Source: Alkalicoccus halolimnae | GTDB lineage: Bacteria; Bacillota; Bacilli; Bacillales; Salisediminibacteriaceae | Length of the DNA: 64,000 nt | Assembly (NCBI RefSeq): GCF_008014775.2 | Contig: NZ_CP144914.1 | Coordinates: 2,108,001 to 2,172,000, forward strand | Reading direction: 5' to 3' | Shown: positions 31,560 through 40,251 of the stretch, piece after piece | Numbering within the stretch: the first letter of the stretch is position 1 | Layout of the letters: each line of letters starts with the position of its first letter | Notes under the pieces: generated by a model | Database searches by the model: none | What the model was told of the DNA's origin: nothing | Seen by the model: only the letters and a program-made list of their open reading frames with translations | Position numbers and translations under genes: made by a program

Positions 31560-32846
31560 CTACTCTAAAAATGACTTAAACATTTTCGACATCTTTTGTT
31601 TCAGACCCGGGCCTTCTTTAGCCGGCTGCTGGTGCGGCCGTTCTCTTTTCATTTCCTGTCTGTGAAGCGGAACCGTTACTTTTTCTTCCAGCCCGGAGTC
31701 AAGCTGTTTCCCCTGAATACGTGCATTTTTGTTAGCAAAAGTGATTAACCCTACTCCATTTGTATATTGAGGCTCCCGCACACCAATATAATCAGGAACA
31801 GAGATGCGTACGTTCTTCTGGAAAACTTCTTTAGCAAGCTCCAGAATTCCTGGAATTTTAGCGTTTCCTCCTGTAAGGACAAATCCTCCCGGAAGCGCTT
31901 CATATCCTAGCTCTTTAAGCTCTTTCACGGCCAGCAGAAGAATTTCTTCCGCCCGAGGTTCAATAATATTTGCCAGCTGCCATTGTGAAAATTCCTGAAG
32001 CTGATCACTGCCTATCTCCGAAACTTCAAAAGTCTCATCATCGGAGGCAGCATCGATTAAAGCATGGCCATAGCTGTGTTTCACAGCCTCTGCTTCTTCC
32101 GATGATGTCCGGAGCCCGACAGCAATATCATTCACGATATGGTCGCCGCCAATAGGGATCTGTCTAACGGCCTGAAGCGATCCGTTTTCAAAAACAGAAA
32201 CGGTGGTAGAGCCGCCGCCAAGGTCTAAGAGTGCCACTCCCAGACTCCGTTCATCTTTCGAAAGTGCTATAGAACCGGCTGCGATCGGCTGCAGTACGAT
32301 ATCAGCCGTTTCCAATCCTGCTTTTTCAACACAGCGGAGCAGGTTATGAAGAATGGTCTTTGAACCGGTAAGAATTGTACCTTCCATCTCTAATCGCACA
32401 CCCATCATACCACGAGGGTCATTTATTTCATCAAGTCCATCGACAATAAATTGTTTTGGGATAACGTCTATCACTTCACGATCCGGCGGAATAGACATTA
32501 CCTGCGCAGCATCTATTACTCTCTTTACATCTTCATCAGAAATTTCCCGGTCATCACTTGAAACAGCTACCACTCCATGGCATGGCTGAAGCTTTATATG
32601 ATTGCCGGAAACCCCGACAATAACTTTGGATATTGACATATCTATCATCCGCTCTGCTTTTTCAACCGCCTGTCGGATCGAATTGACTGTTTCGTCAATG
32701 TCCACAATAGCTCCTCTTCTTAAGCCTGCAGATTTGACTTCGCCTACTCCGATTATATTTAATGCTCCGTTTGATACTTCTCCGATAACGATACGGACAT
32801 TGGATGTTCCAATGTCGAGCGTCACGTATGTATGTTCATAATTCAC
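31560..32846 (-). CDS. ftsA: Cell division protein FtsA
   Basis: Actin-like ATPase that tethers FtsZ to the membrane. It has 428 residues: phosphate 1 motif LDIGTSNVRIVIGE near residue 10, DLGGGSTTVSVFENG (phosphate 2), TGGNAKIPGILELA (adenosine), and a C-terminal amphipathic membrane-targeting helix MSKMFKSFLE. The start is GTG at 32846 because GGAGG lies 8 nt upstream; the next GTG upstream overlaps that site. Confidence 0.97.
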   Translation of the reverse strand: MNYEHTYVTLDIGTSNVRIVIGEVSNGALNIIGVGEVKSAGLRRGAIVDIDETVNSIRQAVEKAERMIDMSISKVIVGVSGNHIKLQPCHGVVAVSSDDREISDEDVKRVIDAAQVMSIPPDREVIDVIPKQFIVDGLDEINDPRGMMGVRLEMEGTILTGSKTILHNLLRCVEKAGLETADIVLQPIAAGSIALSKDERSLGVALLDLGGGSTTVSVFENGSLQAVRQIPIGGDHIVNDIAVGLRTSSEEAEAVKHSYGHALIDAASDDETFEVSEIGSDQLQEFSQWQLANIIEPRAEEILLLAVKELKELGYEALPGGFVLTGGNAKIPGILELAKEVFQKNVRISVPDYIGVREPQYTNGVGLITFANKNARIQGKQLDSGLEEKVTVPLHRQEMKRERPHQQPAKEGPGLKQKMSKMFKSFLE

Positions 32847-33149
32847 CGATGGCACCTCCTTCAGCTGATAATATTCAGCTCTCTCTAATATACTTCATTC
32901 TATACTTAATTATAATAGTCATTTGTTCGATTACAATGATAATTCTGTTTCTTTTTTCACGGATTAATCTTCAAGAGATATTTTTAAAAGATCTCCTCTT
33001 TAAATATCCGATAATTACAAGTCTACACTAAGTTGCAGTACGAGAAAAGCAAATAAAGGCAGGAATAAGAGAATTCCTCAAAATAACCCTGCCTTAAATA
33101 TGAAAATCTGAAGAGGAATAGTTTTTAACATATAAAATGTATTTACTTC
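32847..33149. other. 303-nt gap between divIB and ftsA
   Basis: Holds a weak terminator after divIB (33050-33096) and presumably the ftsAZ promoter. The ylxW, ylxX and sbp genes found here in B. subtilis are absent. Confidence 0.5.
33050..33096 (-). terminator. Possible terminator after divIB
   Basis: Minus-strand stem AAGGCAGG / CCTGCCTT with a 24-nt loop containing a second short stem, followed by TATTTGC. Tail quality is poor. Confidence 0.45.
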
Positions 33150-33917
33150 TCATTCTACAGTTATATCCTCTTCTTCCCGGAATGATTCAAAATATGGGTT
33201 GAGCCGCATATGAATGATTCCTTCCTGATCAGGTTCCAGCTGCTGAACTATTGTCGGGTATGGCTCCATTCTCTCTGCAAAGGCTCTTATAGTAGAACTG
33301 ACTGTCCAGCCATCGTTCATTAAAACCGTTACTCTATCCGGGTTACTTTCATCAGGATTATAAATCACTTCTGAAATACGTCCTCTTAACGATTCTGACA
33401 TTTTTCCAAGCTCCATGGCAGTTTCCTCAATCAGCGCCGCATCTTCAAAATCCCGTAGAAGAGGGACACTTCCTATTTTTACTTCTGCTGAATCATAAAG
33501 TTTTCCATTTTCTAAAACTGGTAAAGGTTTTCCTTCATTTTGAGATACACTGGCAATCACTTTATATTCTTCAATGTGGATGATAACTTTGTTAAACCAT
33601 CCTCTTGAAATTGAGGCATCAGTTACAGCATCGTGACTCTCTATCCGCTCCGTTCGGTCCTCTTTATTTAAGCTCCAGATGTTCACTTCATGATTCAGTT
33701 CAGACAAAGCGATCACTTCGCTATCCCCCATTGTTTCTGCTCCAGTAACTTCAATGCTTTTCACATTGCTGAATCCACTTTGTAAATAGACCATTACTGC
33801 AATTAATATCAGGAAAATAGAAACGTAGACAATGAACCTCCGCCGTGATCGCTGCTTTCTTTGTTCTTTCAGCTGGGGTAATTTATCCTGCATATCAACT
33901 ACCGTTTTATCGGCCAT
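33150..33917 (-). CDS. divIB: Cell division protein DivIB (FtsQ)
   Basis: A bitopic membrane protein that works with FtsL and DivIC to activate septal wall synthesis. It has 255 residues: a basic cytoplasmic tail (KEQRKQRSRRR), one membrane helix (about 30-48), a POTRA domain starting VKSIEVTGAETM, and a beta domain ending in an acidic tail REEEDITVE. ATG at 33917 follows GGGGGGAAGG. It lies directly behind murG; murB, which is between them in B. subtilis, is absent. Confidence 0.93.
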   Translation of the reverse strand: MADKTVVDMQDKLPQLKEQRKQRSRRRFIVYVSIFLILIAVMVYLQSGFSNVKSIEVTGAETMGDSEVIALSELNHEVNIWSLNKEDRTERIESHDAVTDASISRGWFNKVIIHIEEYKVIASVSQNEGKPLPVLENGKLYDSAEVKIGSVPLLRDFEDAALIEETAMELGKMSESLRGRISEVIYNPDESNPDRVTVLMNDGWTVSSTIRAFAERMEPYPTIVQQLEPDQEGIIHMRLNPYFESFREEEDITVE

Positions 33918-33933
33918 TACCTTCCCCCCATAA

Positions 33934-35022
33934 TCAGCCTTTTTTCAATGCTTTCATTTCTCTGGACAATAAAGCTGCTGCTTCCGGCACTCCAGCCTCG
34001 AAAGCTTTTTCTTTCATTTTAATCTGGTTATTTTTATCGAGACCGGACCGGATAGAAGCTGTCAGCAGTTCAGCTGTCAGTTCGTTTTCTTCAAGCAGAA
34101 TCGCAGCACCTTTATCCACTAAAGCACTTGCATTTTTGAATTGATGATTATTCGTTACGTGCGGACTTGGTACAAGAATCGAGGGGAGACCGAGTGCCGT
34201 AATTTCCGCTAATGTTGTTGCTCCAGCACGTGCAATGACCAGATGTACTTCTTTTAGGAGTGCAGGCATATCGTCAATATAGGATACAGTTTTAATATTG
34301 TTACTGCTGACTCCTGCCATTTTATCAGCAATTTCCTCGTAATGAACTTCTCCCGTTACATATACCACTTGGAAAGATTCTTCCTTCCAGTCCTGAAAAG
34401 CTGCCATTACTGCTTCATTAATAGGTTTTGCTCCTCTGCTGCCACCTACAATCAAAACTGTCGGCTTATTCTCTGAAAGACCCAGGGCGGCAAGAGAAGA
34501 ATGATCACTTTTATGCTCCGCAACTTCAGAAGCCCGGGGATTCCCCGTGAAGACAACTTTGTCTTTTGGGAAATACTGGGCTGCTTCTTCAAAAGAAACC
34601 GCAACTTTATCTACATATTTTGAAAGGAATTTATTCGTTAAGCCGGGTACACTGTTCTGCTCATGAACGATAGTTGGTATCCCAGCTCTGGCAGCTGCAA
34701 AAACAACCGGACCACAAACATATCCTCCTGTTCCAATAACAACATCGGGATTAAAATCTGATATATATTTTTTTGCTGTACGGGTCGCTTTTACAAATCT
34801 GGCTATCGTTTTTACATTCTCAAAACTGATTTTGCGCCGGAAACCTGTTATATGCACACTTTTAAACGGAACTCCTGCTTTAGGAACGATTGAAGCTTCC
34901 AGACCTTTTTCAGTACCTATATATAGGAATTCTGCGTTCTCTTCTCTTTCCAAATGACGGATAAGTGCTAAAGCGGGATAAATATGACCACCTGTCCCAC
35001 CGCCGGATACTAAAACTTTCAT
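33934..35022 (-). CDS. murG: UDP-GlcNAc:lipid I GlcNAc transferase
   Basis: Peripheral membrane GT28 enzyme that adds GlcNAc to lipid I, giving lipid II. It has 362 residues. The N-terminal glycine loop GGGTGGHIYPALA lies at residues 7-19 and a second one GGSRGAKPINEAV near 187. The UDP-GlcNAc site reads ITALGLPSILVPSPHVTNNHQ. ATG at 35022 follows GGAGG. It starts 3 nt behind murD. Confidence 0.97.
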   Translation of the reverse strand: MKVLVSGGGTGGHIYPALALIRHLEREENAEFLYIGTEKGLEASIVPKAGVPFKSVHITGFRRKISFENVKTIARFVKATRTAKKYISDFNPDVVIGTGGYVCGPVVFAAARAGIPTIVHEQNSVPGLTNKFLSKYVDKVAVSFEEAAQYFPKDKVVFTGNPRASEVAEHKSDHSSLAALGLSENKPTVLIVGGSRGAKPINEAVMAAFQDWKEESFQVVYVTGEVHYEEIADKMAGVSSNNIKTVSYIDDMPALLKEVHLVIARAGATTLAEITALGLPSILVPSPHVTNNHQFKNASALVDKGAAILLEENELTAELLTASIRSGLDKNNQIKMKEKAFEAGVPEAAALLSREMKALKKG

Positions 35023-35025
35023 CGC

Positions 35026-36405
35026 TTACCTGCCTCCATGATTTGCTTTATGATCGGACGTATATTCATTAACAGCTTCAATAAACGTTTCCCCGCGCTC
35101 CTCAAACGTTTTAAATTGATCCCATGATGCACAGGCAGGAGATAACAGAACGATGTCTCCTTCAGCAGAAAGCTTTACCGCTTGTAAAACAGCTTCTTCT
35201 AAACTCTCAAGTTCGTGTATTTCATTTACACGGGCTGCTCTGCCTGCTTCTGCAAGCTTTCCTGCTGTTTCACCATATGTAAGCATAGCTTTAACATTAT
35301 GAAGCGAATTTGTTAATTCGTTAAAAGGCAGTCCTCTGTCAAGACCTCCACAAAGGAGAATTACAGGTTTTTCAAATGCTTCGAGAGAAGTAATGGCTGC
35401 AGGAACATTAGTAGCCTTAGAGTTATTATAAAAACTCCTCCCCTTCCATTCTTTTACAAACTGAAGCCTGTGCTTTACTCCGCTGAATGATTTCATCACC
35501 GATCCGATGCTTTTTATATCTGCTCCAGCTGTTTTGGCAGCACAGCCTGCTGCCATGGCATTTGCAATGTTATATTCTCCAGGAAGAGAAAATGCTTCCA
35601 AAGATGATGCGGGTTCACCCATTATAAAGATCATTCCTTCTTTAATATATGCACCGCTTTTCTGCTCGGATTTCAAAGAAAAGGGAATCTTCTGCGCTGA
35701 GGCATCTTCGACCATATCAACCACTGTTGGATCGTCTGCATTATAAATAAGATAATCGTCTTCTGTCTGGTATCGGAAAATCTGTTTTTTCGCCCGGATG
35801 TATTCTTCTCTGGTTCCGTGATAATCAAGATGGGCATCTACGAGATTTAACAATACGGCCGTTTTCGGACGAAAGGAATCTATTCCCATTAGTTGAAAAC
35901 TGGATAATTCCATTACCAGATTATTATCAGCTTGGGCGTTTCTAACAACTCCGGAAGCAGCTTCTCCTATATTGCCTGCTGTGAGCGGAGATAACCCGGA
36001 TGCTCTGAGCATCTCTCCTATCATCGTAGTAGTTGTTGTTTTTCCATTTGATCCGGTTACCGCAGTAATTGGACAAGGAGATGAATCATAGGCGAGCTGA
36101 ATCTCTGTCAGAATAGGGATGGCGAGCTCTGCCGCTTTAGATATCATCGGATGATCATAACGGATTCCCGGATTTTTCACTACCGTATCCAGTCCATTAT
36201 GAATTAAATCAAGCGGATGACTCCCGCAGATAACCTCTGCGCCCAGTTCTTTCAATTCCTGAGCCTGCTTGTTACCGGCAAATGGCGTCTGGTCATTAAC
36301 TGTTACTTTGGCTCCGAGTTCCAAAAGCAATTTTGCGGCTTCTGTTCCACTTCTTGCCAGTCCAAGTACAAGAACATTTTTATTTAACCACCTTGTTGTT
36401 TGCAT
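35026..36405 (-). CDS. murD: UDP-MurNAc-L-alanine:D-glutamate ligase
   Basis: Adds D-Glu to UDP-MurNAc-L-Ala (cytoplasmic wall precursor synthesis). It has 459 residues. The ATP P-loop is intact: TAVTGSNGKTTTTTMIGEML near residue 120. The central-domain ligands (NLVDAHLDYHGTREEY) and C-terminal SPACASWDQFKTFEERG are also present. ATG at 36405 shares its A with the mraY stop (TAATG), with GGAGG 10 nt upstream. In B. subtilis spoVE follows; here murG follows directly. Confidence 0.97.
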   Translation of the reverse strand: MQTTRWLNKNVLVLGLARSGTEAAKLLLELGAKVTVNDQTPFAGNKQAQELKELGAEVICGSHPLDLIHNGLDTVVKNPGIRYDHPMISKAAELAIPILTEIQLAYDSSPCPITAVTGSNGKTTTTTMIGEMLRASGLSPLTAGNIGEAASGVVRNAQADNNLVMELSSFQLMGIDSFRPKTAVLLNLVDAHLDYHGTREEYIRAKKQIFRYQTEDDYLIYNADDPTVVDMVEDASAQKIPFSLKSEQKSGAYIKEGMIFIMGEPASSLEAFSLPGEYNIANAMAAGCAAKTAGADIKSIGSVMKSFSGVKHRLQFVKEWKGRSFYNNSKATNVPAAITSLEAFEKPVILLCGGLDRGLPFNELTNSLHNVKAMLTYGETAGKLAEAGRAARVNEIHELESLEEAVLQAVKLSAEGDIVLLSPACASWDQFKTFEERGETFIEAVNEYTSDHKANHGGR

Positions 36406-37379
36406 TAAAGACCTACCTCCAGCCAAATTCCAGTAACTGCAAAAAGTAATCCGACAGCCCAGAAAGTTAATACGACTCGCCATTCACTCCAACCGGATAG
36501 TTCATAATGATGGTGAAGAGGGCTCATCTTAAATACTCTTTTTTTCCTGATCTTATACGAGGCTACCTGCAGAATAACAGAGAGAGTTTCAATAACGAAA
36601 ACGCCGCCTATAAGTACTAACAGGAGTTCTGTTTTCGTAAAGATAGCTATCATAGCAAGAGCTCCGCCGAGTGCCAGAGACCCTGTGTCTCCCATAAAAA
36701 CCTTTGCAGGATGGGCATTGAATACTAGAAATCCAAGTACGGCTCCTACTATGGCCAGCGAAAAGATCGACACAGTCCAAAGCCCGGATAAAGCAGCAAT
36801 TATTCCAAAGGCTGTAAAAGCAACCGCTGCAGTACCTGCCACGAGGCCGTCCAGACCATCCGTCAGATTCACAGCATTGCTTGCTCCTACCAGCATAATG
36901 ATGATGAGAGGGAAATAAAACCAGCCGATATCCACTGCCAGATTCGTCCCCGGCACTCCTATTTCAGTCGAAAGGCCAGTCTGCTGAAGAACAAAATAGA
37001 CAACAGCAGAAATCACTACCTGCCCGAGGAATTTTTGTTTTGAAGTAAGACCAAGATTTCTTTTCTTTACGACTTTGATAAAGTCATCCAAAAACCCAAG
37101 CGTTCCAAAACCGATTGTTACGAGTAAAAGCAGCCATACTTCCACTCCGAGAGTATGAAACTGACCGGCAATGATCAATGAAGAAACCGCCGCCGCAAAA
37201 ATGATCATCGTACCGCCCATCGTAGGTGTACCGGTTTTTTTATGATGGGATTCTGGTCCTTCATTCCGTATACTCTGTCCAAATTTTAATTTCTGTAAAA
37301 ATGGTATAAAGACAGGTGAGATAAATACAGTTAATAAAAAAGCAAGTAATAAGGCAAAAAACAGCCCATTTTCAAACAT
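36405..37379 (-). CDS. mraY: Phospho-MurNAc-pentapeptide translocase
   Basis: A ten-helix membrane enzyme that transfers phospho-MurNAc-pentapeptide to undecaprenyl phosphate (lipid I). It has 324 residues, identical to the usual length. Landmarks: [12 protein letters not shown] near 45, [34 protein letters not shown], and the HHH motif in [16 protein letters not shown] at 37379 follows GAGAGGGG. Confidence 0.97.
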   Translation of the reverse strand: MFENGLFFALLLAFLLTVFISPVFIPFLQKLKFGQSIRNEGPESHHKKTGTPTMGGTMIIFAAAVSSLIIAGQFHTLGVEVWLLLLVTIGFGTLGFLDDFIKVVKKRNLGLTSKQKFLGQVVISAVVYFVLQQTGLSTEIGVPGTNLAVDIGWFYFPLIIIMLVGASNAVNLTDGLDGLVAGTAAVAFTAFGIIAALSGLWTVSIFSLAIVGAVLGFLVFNAHPAKVFMGDTGSLALGGALAMIAIFTKTELLLVLIGGVFVIETLSVILQVASYKIRKKRVFKMSPLHHHYELSGWSEWRVVLTFWAVGLLFAVTGIWLEVGL

Positions 37380-37394
37380 GAAACTTTCCCCTCT

Positions 37395-38600
37395 CTAATT
37401 CCTGTTCAGTTGATGCAGGATTTGATAAATAAGTTCTCTGTTCGCACCTTTATACATAATAACGTTCGGTCCGTTCAGAGCTCCGCGCAGATCATCAATC
37501 GCATCAACATGCGTTTTGTAGTACTGCGTATTTAAATTTTTTCTTCCCGCTCTCGATAATGCATCAGACACCCAGAATGCTTTTTCTCCTACAGCAAACA
37601 CATCTGTTATCGAACTGGTAATATGATCTGCGAATAATTCGTGTACGGATTTGTGAAACCGATCCGCCTGAAAACCCTCATCAATTACGAGTATGCGCCT
37701 TTCAAACGGCTGAATGTGGGACAGCCAGCCTAATGAATAGTCAAGATTGGTTTTCTCCATTGCTTCTGCTTCAAATAAAACGAGCCCATCTGCTCTCGTT
37801 TTCATCGTCTGAAAGCCAAAAGCTTCCGCTGTAAGCAGTTCCATGGGAGGAACATCCTGGCCGGTAATCACTTTATAAACAGAAGCTGCAGCTTCAAGAA
37901 GCGGTCTGTAACTTTCCAGCCAGGAGGGAATGGTGAGGTGCTTCGTTTCCGGATAATTCGGCAGCAGAGATGCATGAAAAGTATTCGAACTGCCTTCCTC
38001 TACTTCTGCTTCATCAAAAGCATCGGCGTTGTAATAGCTGACCAGTGCTATATCCGGTTGAAGCAGAGAAGCCATCTCATGCATCCGGCGGCTGCTTTCC
38101 ACCGCTTCCACAAAGACTAGTTCCGTATCCAGATCTAAAGACAGGATCAATTCTGCAGTATCAACTGCTTTTGTTTCCTGTTCTTTGATCACTTCTGTAT
38201 TTTTCCCTGAAGTCCACGTTTTCAGAACGCGCAGGATAAAAGATGCTGTATAATCGCCTTCTACAAATACTACTTCTGCACGATGTTCTTTTAAATATTC
38301 CGCAGCCAGGTGACGGCAGACTGAGGCAGGGTCTTCCGTAATAAAAAGGGGAAAGTCTTCAGGAACCGTCTGTGGTATCGGTTCGCCTGCACGCCAGAGA
38401 GCTCCTGCTGCCCCTCCTTCTATTGCTGCTTCAATAAACTGGTGACCGTCGTACCTTTCTTCTTCTCTAGGAATAAAAAGGGTCCCTGTTTCTACATCAT
38501 AAATATTGCTTACCACTTTCGGAAAAGAAATTTTCGAGTTTAAACCCTGTACTTTTTTTACAAGAGGAGCCAACTTTTCGGATGATACGAATGCTGTCAT
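37395..38600 (-). CDS. MurF-like protein lacking catalytic motifs
   Basis: Occupies the murF slot between murE and mraY and keeps the overall outline of UDP-MurNAc-tripeptide:D-Ala-D-Ala ligase in 401 residues (usual about 450). The N-terminal domain is clear: GTLFIPREEERYDGHQFIEA at 39-58, then GAAGALW. At the expected ATP P-loop (GxNGKT) it reads VFVEGDYTASFIL at 111-123, without Gly-Lys-Thr. The central Asn/His ligands and C-terminal DxYN-type motif are likewise unrecognisable, although RRILVIDEGFQADRFHKSVHELF and GPNVIMYKGANREL echo the C-terminal domain. The frame is intact, ATG at 38600 overlaps the murE stop (ATGA) with AAAGGAG upstream, so it looks expressed. It may be a pseudo-enzyme; a functional murF should exist elsewhere. 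It could also be a highly diverged member with changed chemistry. Confidence 0.75.
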   Translation of the reverse strand: MTAFVSSEKLAPLVKKVQGLNSKISFPKVVSNIYDVETGTLFIPREEERYDGHQFIEAAIEGGAAGALWRAGEPIPQTVPEDFPLFITEDPASVCRHLAAEYLKEHRAEVVFVEGDYTASFILRVLKTWTSGKNTEVIKEQETKAVDTAELILSLDLDTELVFVEAVESSRRMHEMASLLQPDIALVSYYNADAFDEAEVEEGSSNTFHASLLPNYPETKHLTIPSWLESYRPLLEAAASVYKVITGQDVPPMELLTAEAFGFQTMKTRADGLVLFEAEAMEKTNLDYSLGWLSHIQPFERRILVIDEGFQADRFHKSVHELFADHITSSITDVFAVGEKAFWVSDALSRAGRKNLNTQYYKTHVDAIDDLRGALNGPNVIMYKGANRELIYQILHQLNRN

Positions 38601-40069
38601 TCTACCCACTCCTTTAAAGCTTTCTCTGCTGCTTTTTTGTCATCGAAATAAATTCGGTCCCTGCCTATTTCCTGATAAGTTTCATGGCCCTTTCCTGCGA
38701 TTAAAACTACATCTCCTGGCTTCGCTTTCCTAACAGCCTCGTTAATAGCTTCTTCTCTGTCAACAATGACATTATAACGTATTCCGCTCATTCCTGATTT
38801 CATTTCTTCAATTATTGCTTCAGGTTTTTCTGTGCGGGGGTTATCTGATGTTAAATAAGTAAAGCTGCTGTACTTCTCAGCAATAGCCGCCATCAGAGGA
38901 CGTTTCTTTCTGTCTCTGTCTCCTCCGCAGCCTATGACTGTAATTATTTTTCCTTCCGCTGCATCCTTAATGGTCTGAAGCACATTTTCCAGACTGTCCG
39001 GCGTGTGAGCGTAGTCCACGAGAGCGTGAACCGGCGCCGAAGAAAATACAGGTTCAAACCTGCCTCTGACCCCTTTTAAAAGTGGAATAAGCGGAATAAT
39101 TTCCTGCCATCTCCAACCATAAGCGTACAATGCTGAAGCAGCTGCAAGAGCATTATAAATAGAAAAACGCCCTGGAAGATTCAGGGTAACGTGATCACGG
39201 ATTCCAGGAGCACAAAAGTAAAAATTTGACCTACCTCCACTGAGCTCCACCTCTTCGGCACGAACCGCTGCATGTTTAGAAAGTCCATAAGTGATGAGCG
39301 GTGCTGCTGAAGCTTCCATCATAATTTCAGAATATGGATCATCAACATTAATAACAGAATAAGGCTGTCGTTCTTTTACAAAACCGCTCCCCAGCTGAGC
39401 GAAAAGCAGACTCTTTGCTCTGGCATAATCTTCCATAGTAGCATGATAATCAAGGTGGTCCTGCGAAAGATTCGTATAAACAGCTATATCAAATCGAGTT
39501 CCGTGAATTCTTCCATTGGAAAGGGCATGGGAAGAAACTTCCATCGCTGCTGCTTCTGTTTCAGCATCCCGCATATCCCTGAGAATTTTTTGAAGTACAA
39601 TCGATTCCGGGGTAGTATTATTGGAGGAAATTTCCTTTCCAGCATATTTTGTGTACATAGTACCAATAATTCCGGTCTCAACTTCGAGAAGCTCCAGCAT
39701 TTGTTCGAGGAAGTGGGTCACGGAGGTTTTACCGTTAGTACCAGTTACCCCGATCATTTTAAGTTCCTGGCTTGGATATTCATAAAAACGAGCTGATATT
39801 AACGCCATCGCTCTTCTTACATCCGGGACCTGGATAACAGGTACGGACATTTGAATCGGCCTGTCCGTTACGAGAGCAGCTGCTCCAGCCTCCACAGCTT
39901 CCTGTGCGAAATCATGCCCATCAACGGTGAAGCCAGGAACGCAAAAGAACAACGATTTTTTTTCAATTAATCTTGAATCCATTGATATCGTTTCTATTAT
40001 CGTTTTCTCTTCAAACCCCGAAACCTCACATACAGGAAGCAGAGAAACTATTTCTTTTAATGACATCAT
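38597..40069 (-). CDS. murE: UDP-MurNAc-tripeptide synthetase (meso-diaminopimelate-adding)
   Basis: Adds the third amino acid to UDP-MurNAc-L-Ala-D-Glu. It has 490 residues with P-loop IGVTGTNGKTSVTHFLE near residue 105, central YTNLSQDHLDYHATMEDY, and C-terminal SDNPRTEKP. The DNPR motif indicates meso-diaminopimelate as substrate, so the wall is the direct mDAP type. ATG at 40069 is preferred over one at 40081, which would touch the AAGGA site. It has a promoter of its own upstream, following the pbpB terminator. Confidence 0.96.
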   Translation of the reverse strand: MMSLKEIVSLLPVCEVSGFEEKTIIETISMDSRLIEKKSLFFCVPGFTVDGHDFAQEAVEAGAAALVTDRPIQMSVPVIQVPDVRRAMALISARFYEYPSQELKMIGVTGTNGKTSVTHFLEQMLELLEVETGIIGTMYTKYAGKEISSNNTTPESIVLQKILRDMRDAETEAAAMEVSSHALSNGRIHGTRFDIAVYTNLSQDHLDYHATMEDYARAKSLLFAQLGSGFVKERQPYSVINVDDPYSEIMMEASAAPLITYGLSKHAAVRAEEVELSGGRSNFYFCAPGIRDHVTLNLPGRFSIYNALAAASALYAYGWRWQEIIPLIPLLKGVRGRFEPVFSSAPVHALVDYAHTPDSLENVLQTIKDAAEGKIITVIGCGGDRDRKKRPLMAAIAEKYSSFTYLTSDNPRTEKPEAIIEEMKSGMSGIRYNVIVDREEAINEAVRKAKPGDVVLIAGKGHETYQEIGRDRIYFDDKKAAEKALKEWVE

Positions 40070-40111
40070 AACTTTTATCATCCTTTTATTATTTCAAAAT
40101 GTCCGTCATCC

Positions 40112-40140
40112 ATTCTACTTATTTACGGTGAGTTTGTCAT
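40112..40140 (-). promoter_or_regulatory. Candidate sigma-A promoter for murE
   Basis: Minus strand: ATGACA (40135-40140), 17-nt spacer, TAGAAT (40112-40117), about 45 nt upstream of the murE start and after the pbpB terminator. It would drive murE-murF-like-mraY-murD-murG-divIB. Confidence 0.6.
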
Positions 40141-40202
40141 ACTTTTTTTAATGTATGTATTATCAAATTTCGAGCAGCATTCCATAATTGGGAAGCAGAT
40201 GA

Positions 40203-40240
40203 TTTAAAAGTGCTGCTTAAACATTAGTAAAGCAGCACCT
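40203..40240 (-). terminator. Terminator of the mraZ-pbpB transcript
   Basis: Minus-strand stem GTGCTGCTT / AAGCAGCAC followed by TTTTAAA, 12 nt beyond the pbpB stop. It divides the dcw cluster into two transcripts at the point where spoVD lies in spore formers. Confidence 0.8.
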
Positions 40241-40251
40241 TCTGAATCTTC

